From NCBI GenBank assembly GCA_000149265.1, contig CH003229.1, forward strand, positions 659,060 through 723,059: a stretch of DNA of 64,000 nucleotides, in the 5' to 3' direction. The position numbers were made by a program, and so were the translations under genes. Source of the DNA: Ciona savignyi (lineage: Eukaryota; Chordata; Ascidiacea; Phlebobranchia; Cionidae). Positions 1 to 12,674 of this stretch are shown in pieces. Each line of letters starts with the position of its first letter. Position 1 is the stretch's first letter. Under the pieces are notes generated by a model. That model was not told the origin of the DNA. It did not search any database and saw nothing but the letters and a program-made list of their open reading frames with translations.

Positions 1-190
1 CGGGTTACCAGAGCTATTGCAATGTGTTGTGTATAATTTCGATGTTCCTATAATTTATTAGAACCCATTATTCTGCTGGGTTAGGCAATGTCCGTTAAGT
101 GCCTTGCCCAAGGACACAACGACTAGCTAGCGACCAGTTTTGTACCTACAACCCTTCGGCTCCACCAAAGTAATCAGTCGGACATGATCG
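1..190 (-). repeat. tRNA-derived SINE (family A), reverse orientation
   Basis: The stretch runs from a 'ggttaccagagctattgcaa' motif through 'aagtgccttgcccaaggaca' to a pol III B-box-like 'acctacaacccttcggct'. The same order recurs, on either strand, at about twenty places in this window. On the minus strand it reads as a tRNA-like head followed by a unique tail, the usual layout of a SINE. The left end is cut by the window edge. Confidence 0.7.
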
Positions 191-1126
191 AAGTTGAACA
201 CTTCAATATGCAGCCGTAGTTGGTTAAAGTACGGTTACTAAATTGCCAAAGCTAGTAAATTGGAAAATATTGAACATAATTTGACGAGTCAGCTGTTAGA
301 GACTTTAAAGATGTTGATGTCACAGTTGCTCAGTGATTAGAACTAAGCAATATTGAGGGGTTAACTGGTTAACAGATTTGCTGCGAGTTAATGGATTTAT
401 GCATTTTTTCGTCTGTTAGCACAACATAAGTTTTCAAACCATTAACAAAATATAAATAAATCAAAAATATTTATGCTGCATTTAATTCAGATTTTCAACT
501 AATGAAATATTAATCCGATAAAATAAGAAAATCCTGAATTGGTTTCTATTTACCCAATTCTACATCCCTTGATTATTTTATGTCCCTAAAATTCTAGGAA
601 CGCGATAAAAGCGTTGTGTGTATAAATCAGGTTATTTAGTGATTTGTTTATTTAATTCAGTTGGTGACCCGACTCGCGCAATCAATTTTCCAAAGCCACA
701 AATCAGAAAATTAGTGACAAAGCGGTTCGTCTTAAGTGATTATACGTCTTAGTGACCTGTCAGAAATTAGAGAATGTAGTGAATCGTCTGATTTTTAGTA
801 AGAAAAAGCGACAGAATCTGCTCTGTATATTAGCAAATACGTTAACTTAAACAGGGAATTTATTTTTTGTTCAAACGAAATCTGTTTATTCAATAAAGTT
901 GCCAATACCAATATAATAGTTTAAGATGACTATAGCATTTCTTATCTATTGCCATTGTTCATTTTTCAATAATAATTTTATTCTAAATCAAATTCTGCCA
1001 TATATTGTATTACAAATCTGTATTTATTGTTTATAGATTCAGACTTTATTTATATCTGTATTAATATATTGTTGGCTACTTACTATTGTAATTGTAATTA
1101 TTGTAATTGAAAGTAATAAATTTCAG

Positions 1127-4100
1127 ACAACAGAACCACCACCACTACACCCCCCCAAAACGCCAGGTTGGAAATGTTCATTATATTCATGTTGGCTACA
1201 TATTTATTTCCAAGTCCTGTGCAGTTATTTTTTAATTTTATAGTATAATTAAGTACAGTTTGCTTTTGCAACAATATTTGGTAGAATGCACATTTGATTT
1301 AAAGCGTTTTTTTTGTATAATTTGCGTGACTATGTATCGCTAATGACGTTTAAACCTTATCTTGTGTAAAGTACATTAATCATTATAAAGCCAAAAGGAT
1401 AGCTGTTAAATTGATCTGTTTTTAATCAAACAAGCTTTCAGCCGTTGGCCAAGACCAGCTGCTGCCAATTTTGCTGTGTCCTTGGCTTGGCCAATGTCTC
1501 CTAAACACAGTAGTTTATAAGTTTAAAGAAACCAATATTAAAACTAAAGAAACATCTCAATATGCAAGTATACAACACACTGTAATATCTTCAGTAACCA
1601 GACGATAAATTGCCCATTACATTTTTCCTTTGATTGAGATTAATATAAATATTATATCCGTGTATTTATGTTTGGATACCATTGTATTGTTATTGAATTA
1701 AGAACTATCAAACACCATAGTAAAAAAAAAAGGAACATTACTGCATGTGGAACAAAATATTATTTTTTTAATTGTCCGACAGGTTAGTCTAGTGGTTAAG
1801 TGTGTCGCCTTTCAGCTGAAGGGTCGCAGTTTCGAAACTAGTCGCTAGCTAGTATGTTGTGTCTTTAGGTAAGGCACTTTACGGACATTGTTTGAACCCA
1901 GTGGTTTAATGGATTCTACCAAATTAAAGTAATGTCTCAATCATACACACACACTGCATCTCCAGTAACCCGACGGTGGGCACGAGGTAATCTGGCGATT
2001 ACCTGTGTGTTAACTCTCTTAGTTTTCCAATTCATGGGAATAAACATGAATATTCTATCCTATTTTTAACAACTGTTTATTTAGTTCACCTCGACAAAAA
2101 GTAATTTAGTTCACCCCCCACCCCAGGTCCAGGCGGAACAGCCCCCCAAATGTATCAGGCACATCGTGATTACAACAGGAACCCCTGGCCTCCATTCCCG
2201 GGTGCCAAAACTATCTCCTTCTCCAGTGGCGAGTATGTCATGGTAACCGATCAAACCAACTCTGATTGGTGGATGGTAAGTACCATGTGACCTAAATAAA
2301 CGAATCAAATTTGAAGTTTTTGCTGGAGAATCTTTCCTACTGTTTTAAAAAAAATTCAAATTATAAAAAAAATATTTAAATTATAAAAAAAAATTCAAAT
2401 TATAAAAAAAATATTTAAATTATAAAAAAAAAATTCAAATTATAAAAAAAATATTCAAATTATAAAAAAAATTTAAACAAAATTTCAAATTATAACAAAA
2501 AAAATCAAAAAAATAAATTAAAAAAAATAAAAATGTCTTCAAAAATGATATTTTAACCAGCTAGCAGTATCTGCACGAAGTTAATGGTCATAAAGACAAA
2601 ATTTCCTATTTAAGTCATTTCAAAATGTAACTGTTATTCCATTACCAAGCAGTGATCAAATCAGTTATAATTCAATGTAGCTTATATTAGGGTAGGATAA
2701 CATCTTTACTTTAGAGTGGGAAAGTACAGAAATTTATTCATATTTATTTCATTTAAACCCACTGGGTCTATGTAGTGGCCGTCTAGCACAATGATCAGCA
2801 CACCACTGTGCCACAATACAATGCTAGGTGTGCCGCAGGGAAATAATAATATTTTTTTGAACAAAGTTTTGCAAAATAAAACAGAATTTTGGTTTTTGAA
2901 AATTTGAATATTAAGGCTATCATACACTTCACTAATATATTACTTTTTGTATTTAGCTTGTCAAAAGACCTACTATTGTACATTTATATTGATATTTTTG
3001 TTACGTAATAATGGGAAGGGTTTTTGTCATACCTGAAAGAAGTTGAGCTGATTGTGTTCATTAAAACGCAAATATTGCAATAAATAAATGTGTGTATAAA
3101 AGCACAAATATTGCAATAAATAAATGTGTATAACCTTATTAACATTATGAACATTTTTGACTGCATTGTGCCGTCAAATTTATTAAGTTTCTTAATGTGC
3201 TTTAAGTAAAATAAGGTTGCGGAGCACTGGAGTAGCATTCAGCACAAATCCATTCAGAATAGTAGTCAATGTAGACATTGAACTCCTAACCCGTGTGCTT
3301 CTGCTCATATAACCACCGAATCGCCAAATGCGTTGTTGGTGGGCACAAACAGTCGCTGGCTACTTGTATCCATGGACAAGGCTCTTATCGGAGGTGTCTT
3401 AACCCAGTGGATTAATTATTGGGCTAAACTTGAAGATACCCACTGTAGTAGTTTCATTATCCCTCATATGTCGATGCATCACAGGGCCATACTGTGAACG
3501 ACCTCGACCGAAAAGGATATTTTCCAGCTTCCTTCGTCAGTCCTGCGGTAAGTTATCCTGGTTAAATTGTAGAAAAGTAGATATTCTTGTGTGTATAGGT
3601 TAATTATAGAATCCCAATTTGATGTTAAAAACATACTGAATGCTGCTGCTTTAATCATTGAAGGCTGGTCTTGACTTGATGGGTTATTGAGTTTTCACCA
3701 AGATCAAATATCACGGACAATTATTTAACCCAAGCAACCACAAATATCGGATTGTGCCATTAAGACTGCATAATATGCTTTTAGCATTTGCTAGCTTCTA
3801 AGCCTGACGATGTCTTATCTGTTATAACATGGTTTGGTAGCTGTAAGACGGCGGTATACATGCAAGATCTTGTCCGGTAATGTCTTACTCTGCAGTATGG
3901 GTGAGACTGTGCACTCATGTTACTGCAATTGTCCGAAAAATATCATTTGTCTTTTGAAGTAATTGTCTGGAAGGCAATGTGGGGCAGCCTGTATTATTAT
4001 GTTGCAAATTCCCTTGACTTTGAACTGTTTGACTGCACCTTTGTGCTAAAAGCTATGCAACCAACGAATTACGTCTTATGTTACCTTATAAAGTTTCCCT

Positions 4101-7100
4101 GTTCATGCATAATCCAAAAAAAAGGATTTTTAAAAAAGCCTGCTTCACTCCACCGTTATATACAATTATTGCCGCCTTCACCTGATGTTTAACGTGGCAA
4201 CCCATGTAGAGAAGTAAGTCACGGGACCGGGGAAACTACATACCGAGTATAATGTTGCCACAGAATGAATCCCGGCCCCCACCACCCGTCGGTCGCAAAG
4301 GGGACACAAACCTTGAAGAAAGTGATTGGTTCGTAAATGTTGGGTTTTAAACCTAAAGTGCCCGAAGCTGTTTTGTTGTCCCCATCATAAAAACAGCATT
4401 TTTTTATTTTTTATAGCCACTCATGATTTCTTTTCAGTGGAAACACTGTTTTTTTATTATTCTAATTTTTAATTTTATATTTTTTCTCCCAATACACACA
4501 TTGCATTACCCACACATTGCATTATCCACACACACACACACACATACATTACCCACACGCACATTACCCACACACTGCAATTCCAACATTCCACCCAACA
4601 CCACCCTCCAAACCCATGATGCCCCACATTCAGGTACACAAACAGGCAAAGCGCGTCTCAAGCTCAACAGACACAGAATACAACGTGGCCGAACCTATGC
4701 CTTCTGCCCTGCAGCTTGAAAAGTTCTATTGGTATTTTGGATGGTGTTGTGTGTGTTGCATGGTTGTGGTTTGTGTGTTGCACTTGTGTGTAGCATGTGT
4801 TTGGTTTGCGTGATACGACGGTAAAGAATTGCTGGACTAAATTGCATAGTTTTAACTGTCAAGTTTTGTTAGCAAAAGTGGTTTAGTTTATATACGTCAC
4901 TACGACTATACGTCACTATTACATTGTCATTTTTCAGTAGTTTTGGTTTACAAGTAGTAAAACATTGGTAGATTTTATGTAGAATGTAATTTGTCTGTAG
5001 ATACTTTTAAAAACTGTTAATAAAAAAGATTTGTTGTCTGCTCCTGGATTTAAAACAACCTGGTTAAAAGTTAACATTCCATTACATGTTATTGGGCACT
5101 TATATGTGAATGCATTCGATGAATTAGTGCAGGGTGAGCAACCACTGGCACTTATGCCATGCGCGGTATGCAAGAGGTTTTCTATGGCACGCCGTGTGAT
5201 TTGACGGACCCCCCAAATCTTAACTATAAGCATGTGCAAACTCATACTGTCTATAATATATCCAATACAATTAATAAAATAAATTTTTCTCGTATCTGAT
5301 TACTAAAATTCAAATTAGGTAGATGACTATGCAAACCTTACATAACAATGGTTTGCACGCGAAGTTGCTTTGATTATGATATTATTCATAAACTGGTACA
5401 CTGTGTTCAAAAGGTTGCCCACCCCTGGATTAGACTGTTGTGTGTGCGGTGTATGGTCATTGATATTAACTGCATGTTGTGCTTAACTAACCTGTAGCAA
5501 CATAACAATACTGCATTATGACATCACACCATTATGCATCACAATAGTCCATTGTCACCTCACAATATAACATATCATCACAATGTAGTGTAGTTTATGA
5601 ACATTTTTTATCTAAAAACTTTGTCTTTTTTATCCCATTTGTGCGCAATTATTACATTTTATTGTTTAAGTTCTTTTTTATTGGCTGTGTAGTTTTTATT
5701 AAGTTTAAATGTTTTTTGGGGTGGTCTTTACTATAAGTTTTTTTTGTTTAAATGTTTTAAAGTAGTATTAATAAGTTTGGTCTTATTTTTTTATCCATAT
5801 TGGCTGCATTAAAATATGTCTGTGTGAAAGGTTTGACACCAGTAACCATTGATCTAACCACAGGTATGCCGGCAACATGGATAGATCAGACGCGGAGAAA
5901 GCTCTCTATGGAAAACCATCTGGTACTTATCTGGTGCGCACCAGCAAGGGAAATCTAGCGATCAGCCTTATGTGAGTGAACTTTATGATAGTTGATATTA
6001 ACTTATCACCAATTAGTTAACTTATCACCAATTAATTAACTTATCACCAATTAATTAAACTTATCACCAATTAATTAACTTATCACCAATTAATTAACTT
6101 ATCACCAATTGATTAAACTTATCACCAATTAATTAACTTATCACCAATTGATTAACTCATCACCAATAGTTTAACTTATTACCAATTGATTAACTTATTA
6201 CCAATTGATTACCTTATCACCAATTGATTAACTTATCACCAATTAATTAACTTATCACCAAAGCTTGATGTCAAGGATATTACTGTAGTTTTTGTTAAAC
6301 TTTTTAGTCCACTTAGTTCATGCAATGCCTGATAGTACATTACCCAATGACGCAACCATCAAGCAGCTGGTTTCGAATTCACAACCTTTGTCTGACAAGT
6401 TAACATATAACTTTAAGAGCTATCCTCACAGATACTCCTCTGATATGAAGCACATAAGGATACACAAATCTCCTGAGGGGTTTTACTATGTCGCTGAGTG
6501 TAAGAACTTTAGGTCGATTCAGGTACGACTTGTTTCTTTTGGTGTTTATTTGTTGCAAGTCACATAGTAAATGTTGCATGGCGTCCTGGGTTGGAAGTGA
6601 TAATACCTTCTCCATTTCCTGGGTTTGGAATTAATCAACTAAATTTTGTTTCTTTTGGGTGTTCATTGTTCAGCTTTAAAATCTGTTCAAAGTCAGTGAG
6701 TTAGGGGTGAGATTACTATAAGAAATTTCTCATGAAATAATTTAATGAATAATTCGAAACCCAAGAATTGGTAATGTCCAATCACTTTCAAACCCAGAAA
6801 CCCATGCAACTTTAACTATGTGATTTTCTTAAAGACTCAACCATCTAAATTGAATCATTGCTTTTAAACCTAGGAATTGGTGAGGTATTATCAGGAGAAT
6901 TCAATGTCGGCATCTTTTCTGGGGTTAGAGACCAATCTTCAAATCCCTTTCCGTGACCCCAATTACTTTCCCTCATCCCACCCACCAGCCCATGGAAGGT
7001 GGTCTTCAAACAGCGTCAGTGGACCCCCGCAAATAGGTACGATTTTATCCTTTTTTTTGTAAACGTTCTTGCCCTTGGGTACTATATGCGGGTGGTGGTG

Positions 7101-7994
7101 CATTTCAGCAGTACCTGCATCGGTTATGTGGTTTAGTGCTGCGCATTCCAGCTGAAAGGTTGCACGTTCGAAACTGGTCGGAAGCCACAACTCATTGTAA
7201 TAGCTCCGGAAACCCGACGATGGACGCGAGGTGATCTGACGATTGCCTGTGTGTTAACCCCTTGGGTTTCACATTTACGGGCATAAACATGAATATCCTA
7301 TCATATTCTCATGGGTGGGAAGCTAGCATTTATTAACGGGTATATTAAGACACTTCATGCCCACAGTCAAGTTGCTGGAGCTATTGCACTGCGTATATCT
7401 GTTATTAAACTTGTACGTTCAGTGTCTAAACATCTGTTGCCCCATGTACACAGTGGCCGGAAATGGGAAAACGTACGACGTACTTTGCACGGCGAAGGTT
7501 CTGTACAACTTCGAGCCTCGGAGTCAACAGGAGCTCCGGTTGCGAGCCGGACAATCTGTCAACATCATCAGCAAAGCTGGCGACGGGCAGGGATGGTGGA
7601 AGGGAGAGTGTCAGGGACAGGTATGGTGTCATTGGGTGGGATTTGTTGTATTGGATTCGACTGGGAGCATGAGGTGATATCTGCAAGTTGAACTCACTTT
7701 CCTGCTTGAAGGGAAAATGTCGGTTTTTCATCTTTTGTTGATAATGTCAAATGTTGATGATGTCACCTGTTGATGGTTTCATATATTCGTGATGTCATAT
7801 GTTGATGGTGTCATACGTTGATAATGTCACATATTTGAAGATGTCAAGTATTGATGATGTCATGTATTGATGATGTCATATATTGATGATGTCATATATT
7901 GATGACATTACACAACTTACTTTATAGTATGTATCAACGATAATTATTCCAACAGGTCGGGTATTTCCCTGCAAAGTTTACCGAAGAATTCTGA
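1127..7994 (+). CDS. VAV: VAV-family guanine nucleotide exchange factor, C-terminal SH3-SH2-SH3 half (partial gene)
   Basis: Exons: 1127-1166, 2127-2275, 3485-3547, 4634-4731, 5864-5971, 6420-6522, 6874-7036, 7454-7620, 7956-7994 (TGA). All junctions are GT/AG and keep phase, giving 309 residues. Order: a proline-rich linker (TTEPPPLHPPKTPG); a first SH3 ending WWM-GHTVNDLDRKGYFPASFV; an SH2 that opens WYAGNMDRSDAEKAL and carries GTYLVRTS, with the phosphotyrosine-binding Arg of the FLVR motif; then a second SH3 (VLYNFEPRS, QGWWKGE, VGYFPAKF) ending at an acidic tail and stop. VAV proteins activate Rho/Rac GTPases downstream of tyrosine kinases, and the SH2 start and the last SH3 with its short tail match that family better than GRB2, CRK or NCK adaptors. 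The CH, DH, PH and C1 exons must lie left of position 1. The first linker exon is the weakest call. Introns carry SINEs and several minisatellites. Confidence 0.88.
1775..2060 (+). repeat. tRNA-derived SINE (family A), near full length
   Basis: The head has an A-box-like 'tagtctagtggttaag' and a B-box-like 'gcagtttcgaaactag'. The body has 'aaggcactttacggacattg', 'ctccagtaacccgacggtgg' and 'ggcgattacctgtgtgttaa'. It ends in 'ataaacatgaatattctatc'. It lies in a VAV intron just upstream of the first SH3 exon. It is a good reference copy for the family. Confidence 0.8.
2342..2480. repeat. A-rich minisatellite
   Basis: About six tandem units alternate 'aaattcaaattataaaaa' with 'atatttaaattataaaaa' in the VAV intron after the first SH3 exon. 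The array is low complexity and no function is apparent. Confidence 0.8.
5993..6262. repeat. 18-19-bp minisatellite in the VAV SH2 intron
   Basis: About fifteen tandem copies of 'aacttatcaccaattaatt' with small variants fill most of the intron between the exons ending at 5971 and starting at 6420. There are no unique spacers, so it is not CRISPR-like. Confidence 0.9.
7110..7305 (+). repeat. tRNA-derived SINE (family A)
   Basis: It has 'gtggtttagtgctgcgcatt', a B-box-like 'gcacgttcgaaactgg', 'tagctccggaaacccgacga' and the terminal 'ataaacatgaatatcctatc'. It lies in the VAV intron between the SH2 and second SH3 exons. Confidence 0.75.
7738..7905. repeat. Short tandem repeat of 'ttgatgatgtcatat' units
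   Basis: Roughly ten degenerate 16-18-bp units occupy the last VAV intron, just before the final exon at 7956. Confidence 0.8.
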
Positions 7995-8674
7995 GCTTTG
8001 ACGTTATAAGGCTTGTATGACGTCATGGATGTAGGACTTCTGTGACTTCACAGCCACATGGCGTAAAAACGCGACTTTAGATCTAATTATTGTGACGTAA
8101 CAATATCACTGTATTCGATTCTTCATAGTCATAATGACTCAGCAGTAACCAAGTTTTAAATCTTGTTTTATTTATTTGGAATTTTTCGACTGTTGCTTTT
8201 TATTTGTCTCGTCAGTTTCGTGATTTTATTGTGATTTTGTTTTTTCGGTCAAAAGCGATCATTTGAAACCTCCCAGCAACTCGCACTTACATGTGAATAT
8301 GTCTTTTGAAAATCACCTGAATTCTTATCATTCAATTTCAGTTCTCTATTGTCTAATCGTTTGTGAGTCTTTATCATATGAATCAGGATTAGATCATGTG
8401 AAATATCATATACCGCCATTATCATGTGAAAATCGTAAATCGTTCATTCTGCTGTAAATATTTCTCATTGCTATGATTGTCTGATCATTCTGCGTTGCTT
8501 CAAGGTTGTTCTTTTCCAGCGGACACATTTTGCCGAAAAAATTGCGTCGCTGTAAATGTCGTCACACGCTCGATTATGACGTCATAGAAAAGTCCAAGGG
8601 CGTACTCTTCCGGTTGAAATATATTCGTTCGTGAATGCAGAAGCTGTTTGGTGGTTGACCAACTGAATTACTTA
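7995..8674. other. VAV 3' flank, no recognisable gene
   Basis: This is AT-rich sequence after the VAV stop codon. I see no clear AATAAA in the first 200 bases and no coding exon on either strand. The open frame at about 8263-8457 has no recognisable content. Confidence 0.5.
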
Positions 8675-8810
8675 GTGGTTAGGATAGGATATTCATGTTA
8701 ATCCCGGTGAATGGGAAAACCAAGGGGGTTAATACACGGGCAATCGTCGTATTACCTCACGCCTACCATCGGGTTACTTTAACTATTGCAGTGTGCTGTA
8801 TTTGAATTCG
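8675..8810 (-). repeat. tRNA-derived SINE (family A), 3' part, reverse
   Basis: It starts with 'aggatattcatgttaatccc', the reverse complement of the family tail, then has 'acacgggcaatcgtcgtatt' and 'accatcgggttactttaact'. From 8811 to about 9317 nothing further is recognisable. Confidence 0.7.
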
Positions 8811-9317
8811 GCGTTTCTGCTGTTTAGGTTAACCTATGAATTAATTGTATTTATGTGGTGTCTGCAAAGTGGTACTTTCGTCAGATAAACTCAATATTAA
8901 AAGGAGCGTCACCACACGGGTAACCGTCGGCTTACCACGCGGACGGAGGTACCGGAGTAATAGCACTATCTTTGCATGACTATTGATTGGGGTTATGTCC
9001 ACTAAGTGCTGTAGGGTTTTACGAGTTTATACCTGCTGCCTAAAGTTTGACATTAAATTTAGTCAGACGATTGCCTGTAGGTAATAGTCTAGCATGACTT
9101 CGATAATCCAACAACCTCATGGAAGGTTGGACTACTTGCGACCATGACAAAACATGCATATGATGATTAATTAAATATATAGCCTACTAGCACGACTTAT
9201 GAAAAAAAACAAAATTAGCCACGACTTACAGAGCGCCACGCCCGGCTTTATATAGTTTATTTTTTTTAGTTTTAGTTTAGTTTAGTTTTTTTATAGCTGT
9301 TCACTGCAAGAGCCACG

Positions 9318-9440
9318 ACGGTCGTGTGGCCAAATGGGTATCGCGACCGATTCATATACCAATTCCATAAAAAAACGGACTGAGTGACAAGCCTAACGGG
9401 GAATAAAAAATGAGACCAGTAAAAAAGAAGCTATGATTCG
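9318..9440 (+). repeat. tRNA-Ser-like SINE (family B)
   Basis: It contains 'acggtcgtgtggccaaatgg' followed by 'tatcgcgaccga', the A-box region of a serine-type tRNA, with a degraded 3' half. Copies recur at 13.7, 14.7, 30.9 and 63.8 kb. Confidence 0.7.
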
Positions 9441-9694
9441 AAACTACAAATCCATGTTCAAAAACAAAGTACGTTAAAATCTGCGGTCATGTTAAAGCGG
9501 ATTTACAATCGTGTGAGGGGTAATCATATGGAACTGGTGATATCATATAGACAAACCGCTACAGTGAACACTATGCGGTATAAAACAACGACAAACCGCG
9601 AATTTGCTATGGTGCCTTGTCTTAAAATGCGTTTTATGAACGGAGGTAGTTTACAACGTGATTGTCGCTCTCTAGTTCTTGATTTAAATTCCTC

Positions 9695-9805
9695 AGCAAT
9701 AGATCCTTCTTGTACGGTCTTGTGACCGAGTTGTTGACGAGCGATACAGATACTGACTTAAACGGTCGCACTGACGACCATATTATGGGCTTGAAACTGA
9801 GCCCC
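9695..9805 (+). repeat. Degraded tRNA-Ser-like SINE (family B)
   Basis: Only the 3' half is clear: 'cattatgggttcgaaact' of the family appears here as 'atattatgggcttgaaactg' followed by 'agcccc'. It is an old copy. The overlapping open frames have no recognisable protein content. Confidence 0.45.
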
Positions 9806-10445
9806 GCAAACAAAATTTTCTTCTTAATTCTTGGCTCCAATTTCCCAAGTTGTGTGCTGCTCTTCTGATTATATTTCCAATCGGAAAAATGGGACACCTT
9901 ATTTTTGTCCGTTATTTTCGTCAAACGCTTAACATGCAATGTCGCCCCGACTTATACCAATTTTAACAGTTGTTAGATAGCATGATCTAGATATGTTTAG
10001 CTTCTTTTGAGTATTGCGCTTGAACAAGCAAGAAACTTTAAAATCTCAGATGTCGATTCATATGTAATGAACTGCAATAGCTCCAGTAACGATGGGTTTG
10101 ACGTAATTTCACGAATACGTGTGTGGTATCCCTGCCTTTTTATTTCCTAGGACAAAGTATTAATATTCCATTCTTGGTGAAAGCAATATAATCATGATTC
10201 AAAACAACCATTTTCACGACTTTTAAAAGTACAATTTTCGTTTAACGGACGTAACCTTGTCGGTGGTTAATATTTGAGCTACTGACACTGTCGTACAAAT
10301 GTAGATCCGAATTTTAGCACGAAATTATTTTCCAAATTGAGTGCTTTAGCCTCGATCTTTCTACACGGGTTTAACCGTTAAAATCTATGGGCCCGGCTAC
10401 ACAAGTGTTTAAATTATAAAGACAGGGACCGATAGTTATAAATAA

Positions 10446-11210
10446 TACTAAGGACAAATTTTTATTGCGATTTCAATACTCTTTTTGGTAGATGTCGAGG
10501 CGACATGGCAGGCCTGTCACAATCATTATTTAAGGACAAAATCTTATTTTTGGGGTATTTCCCTAAATTTATTTTTTATTTTTTTCTAAGTGTTAAATTA
10601 GTGGTTAATGCACTTACATTTCACTAAATCTGATTAAAAATGGAGCAGCCGTTATAGAGCTACACATACAAAAAGGCATTTTTTTATTTTGGTTTCTGCA
10701 TATCCAGACCATGTTGTCTAACAAATGACAAAGTTTTATTGCGATTCCATTACCTCTTTTGGTAGATGTCGGGTCGACAAATCATACCTGTCACAATCAT
10801 GGTTTAGAAATAAATCTTCATTTTTAGGGTATTTTCCTAGGTAAGTTTTTTCTTTCTTCCAAGTGGTAAAGCTGTTGCTAATGCACTGACATTCCACCAA
10901 ATCTAATTCAAATTGGAACAGTCGTTCAAGCGCTATGTCCAAAAAAGCTAAATTTTTAGAAAAAAATACCGTTTTGGTTTTTAACGTCCCTGGGGAATTC
11001 CCCTAGATTTATCACCCAAAATTATGGTTTCTGCATTTCTAAACTATGTTGTCTAAAAAATTACTAAGTTTAATTAACATTCCATTACCCTCTTTTTGGT
11101 AGATGTCGGGTACACAAGCCATGCCTGTCAAGCGTTTGATAAAAAAAAAAAAGAAAAAAAATCGACAAAAACAACATGTGTCCCATTTTTCCAAACGGGA
11201 CCCATAATTA
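10446..11210 (+). repeat. Dispersed palindrome-bearing repeat (family R), two internal units
   Basis: The unit runs from 'tttattgcgattccattacc' through 'tggtagatgtcggggcgaca' and 'tgcctgtcacaatcat' to a 'ttttggtttttaacgtccc' block followed by GGGGAATTCCCC (10992-11003). The unit repeats, and the copy ends in an A-rich stretch and a 'gtgtcccatttttccaaa' segment. Other copies are at 11.7, 16.0, 18.5, 35.4, 48.2, 49.6 and 52.0 kb. No terminal inverted repeat or target duplication was found, so the class is unknown. Confidence 0.75.
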
Positions 11211-11286
11211 AACCGTATTCGGGACGTTTTTTTATTACACGTCATGTGAAAACGAATATGTTGGTTTTATCTACGGCGGCGTTATA

Positions 11287-11689
11287 TACTGTTGTTTGCG
11301 CCTAATTATGAAGACCAGTTAACATTTTAACACAAAATGGTAATTTTTGATTTTATTGCGAATACAATTTCAAGAAAGAATTCCAATTTTCTTTATCTGT
11401 TTCTTGCCTGTAAACAAAATATTGTTTTAAACCCAAGTATTGTATTACAAAGCACATATAGGGGCCATGTTTATTTCTATCACGGGGAGAATATAAGGAG
11501 GCAGTTGGACACTTGTACATGGCATATCTGCTGCCTGGGTGGAGTTGGAGCAATGTGGCGAAGCTTAAACCCGAATAGAAATCCCTAGTTTATATACTTA
11601 GTTAAATTAAAACAAAAGGTTTGCAACATTGCTCCCAAGTCATTATTTCTGATTAAAACATTAATAAACAGCAGTTCACACTGTTCCAT
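11287..11689 (+). repeat. 403-bp direct duplication, copy 1
   Basis: This segment matches 12675-13077 base for base except for a handful of substitutions and no indels I can see. It contains an open frame at 11337-11588 that is also open in copy 2. No homology is recognised. The copies flank a family R element and a C-rich stretch. Confidence 0.9.
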
Positions 11690-11740
11690 GTGTGTAAAAA
11701 AAGAATAGGCTGATCGTGTTATTTCACCACAAATGTTTTG

Positions 11741-12430
11741 AATTAAAGCCTTTTGTCAAGCGCTGCAGTAAAATGAAGCTAAATTCCGGAAACAGCCCGA
11801 TTAAGTTTTTCATAGATTCGGAGAATCTTCTTGGGTTAAGTAGATAAATTTGTATTTCTTACATACTGGGTAATGTTATTTAAGAATTCTTGCAGTTTTA
11901 ATGCGATTTGACAAGTCCTAGTTAAAGATGTTGGGCGATATGGCATGCCTGTCACAATCACGATTTAGGATCAAATCATAATTTTTAGGGTATTTCCCTG
12001 AATAATTCTTTAATTACTTCTAAGAGGTAAACAGTGACTAATGCACTATCATACCACCAAATCTGATTGAAATTGGACCAGCGGTTCAAGCGTCATGCCA
12101 AATAAAGTTACATTTTTGGAAAAAATACCGTTTTGGTTTTTAACGTTCCAGGGAAATTTCCCTGAATTTATCACCCAAACTTTTGGTTCCTGAATATCTA
12201 GACCATGTTGTCTAACAAATGACAACGTTTCATTACAATTTCGTTATTCTTTTTAGTAAATGTCGGGGCGACATGACATGCCTGTCACAATCATGATTCG
12301 AGAACAAAATCTTACTTTTTAGGATATTTCCCTAGGTAATTTTTTTATTTCGTCTAACTGTTATATCAGTGAGTAATGCACTTACATTCCACCAAATCTG
12401 AATCAAATTGGAGCAGCCGTTCAAGCGCTA
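11741..12430 (+). repeat. Dispersed palindrome-bearing repeat (family R)
   Basis: It opens with 'ttttgtcaagcgctgcagta' and 'aacagcccgattaagttttt', then has two 'gatgtcggggcgacatg'-type units. Its palindrome is the variant GGGAAATTTCCC at 12151-12162. It sits exactly between the two copies of the 403-bp duplication. Confidence 0.7.
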
Positions 12431-12674
12431 ATTATGAAGATTTAATACACCAATAATTATGAAGATTTAATACACCAACAGGGTAATACACCAATAACCC
12501 TTAATATCCTGGACACACCAAATTTCTACTTCCTATGCATGAAAATACCCGTTCATGCCCCTTAATTGCTCCCACAAACCCCAAATTCCCCCAGACATCC
12601 TTGTTACCCCAAGTTCACCACCAAAACACCCCAATCCCCCCCAATAACACCCCTCCCCAACAAGCGGCGGCTTT

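Noticed and set aside
4423-4813. Two 98-codon open frames
   Set aside because: They are low-complexity CA-repeat intron sequence running into the real VAV exon (4634-4731). Only the exon part is coding, in the frame VHKQAKRVSSSTDTEYN.
7311-7731. Long open frames on both strands around the last VAV SH3 exon
   Set aside because: They are shadows of the coding exon 7454-7620 in other frames. Only the frame reading VLYNFEPRS keeps SH3 motifs and splice phase.
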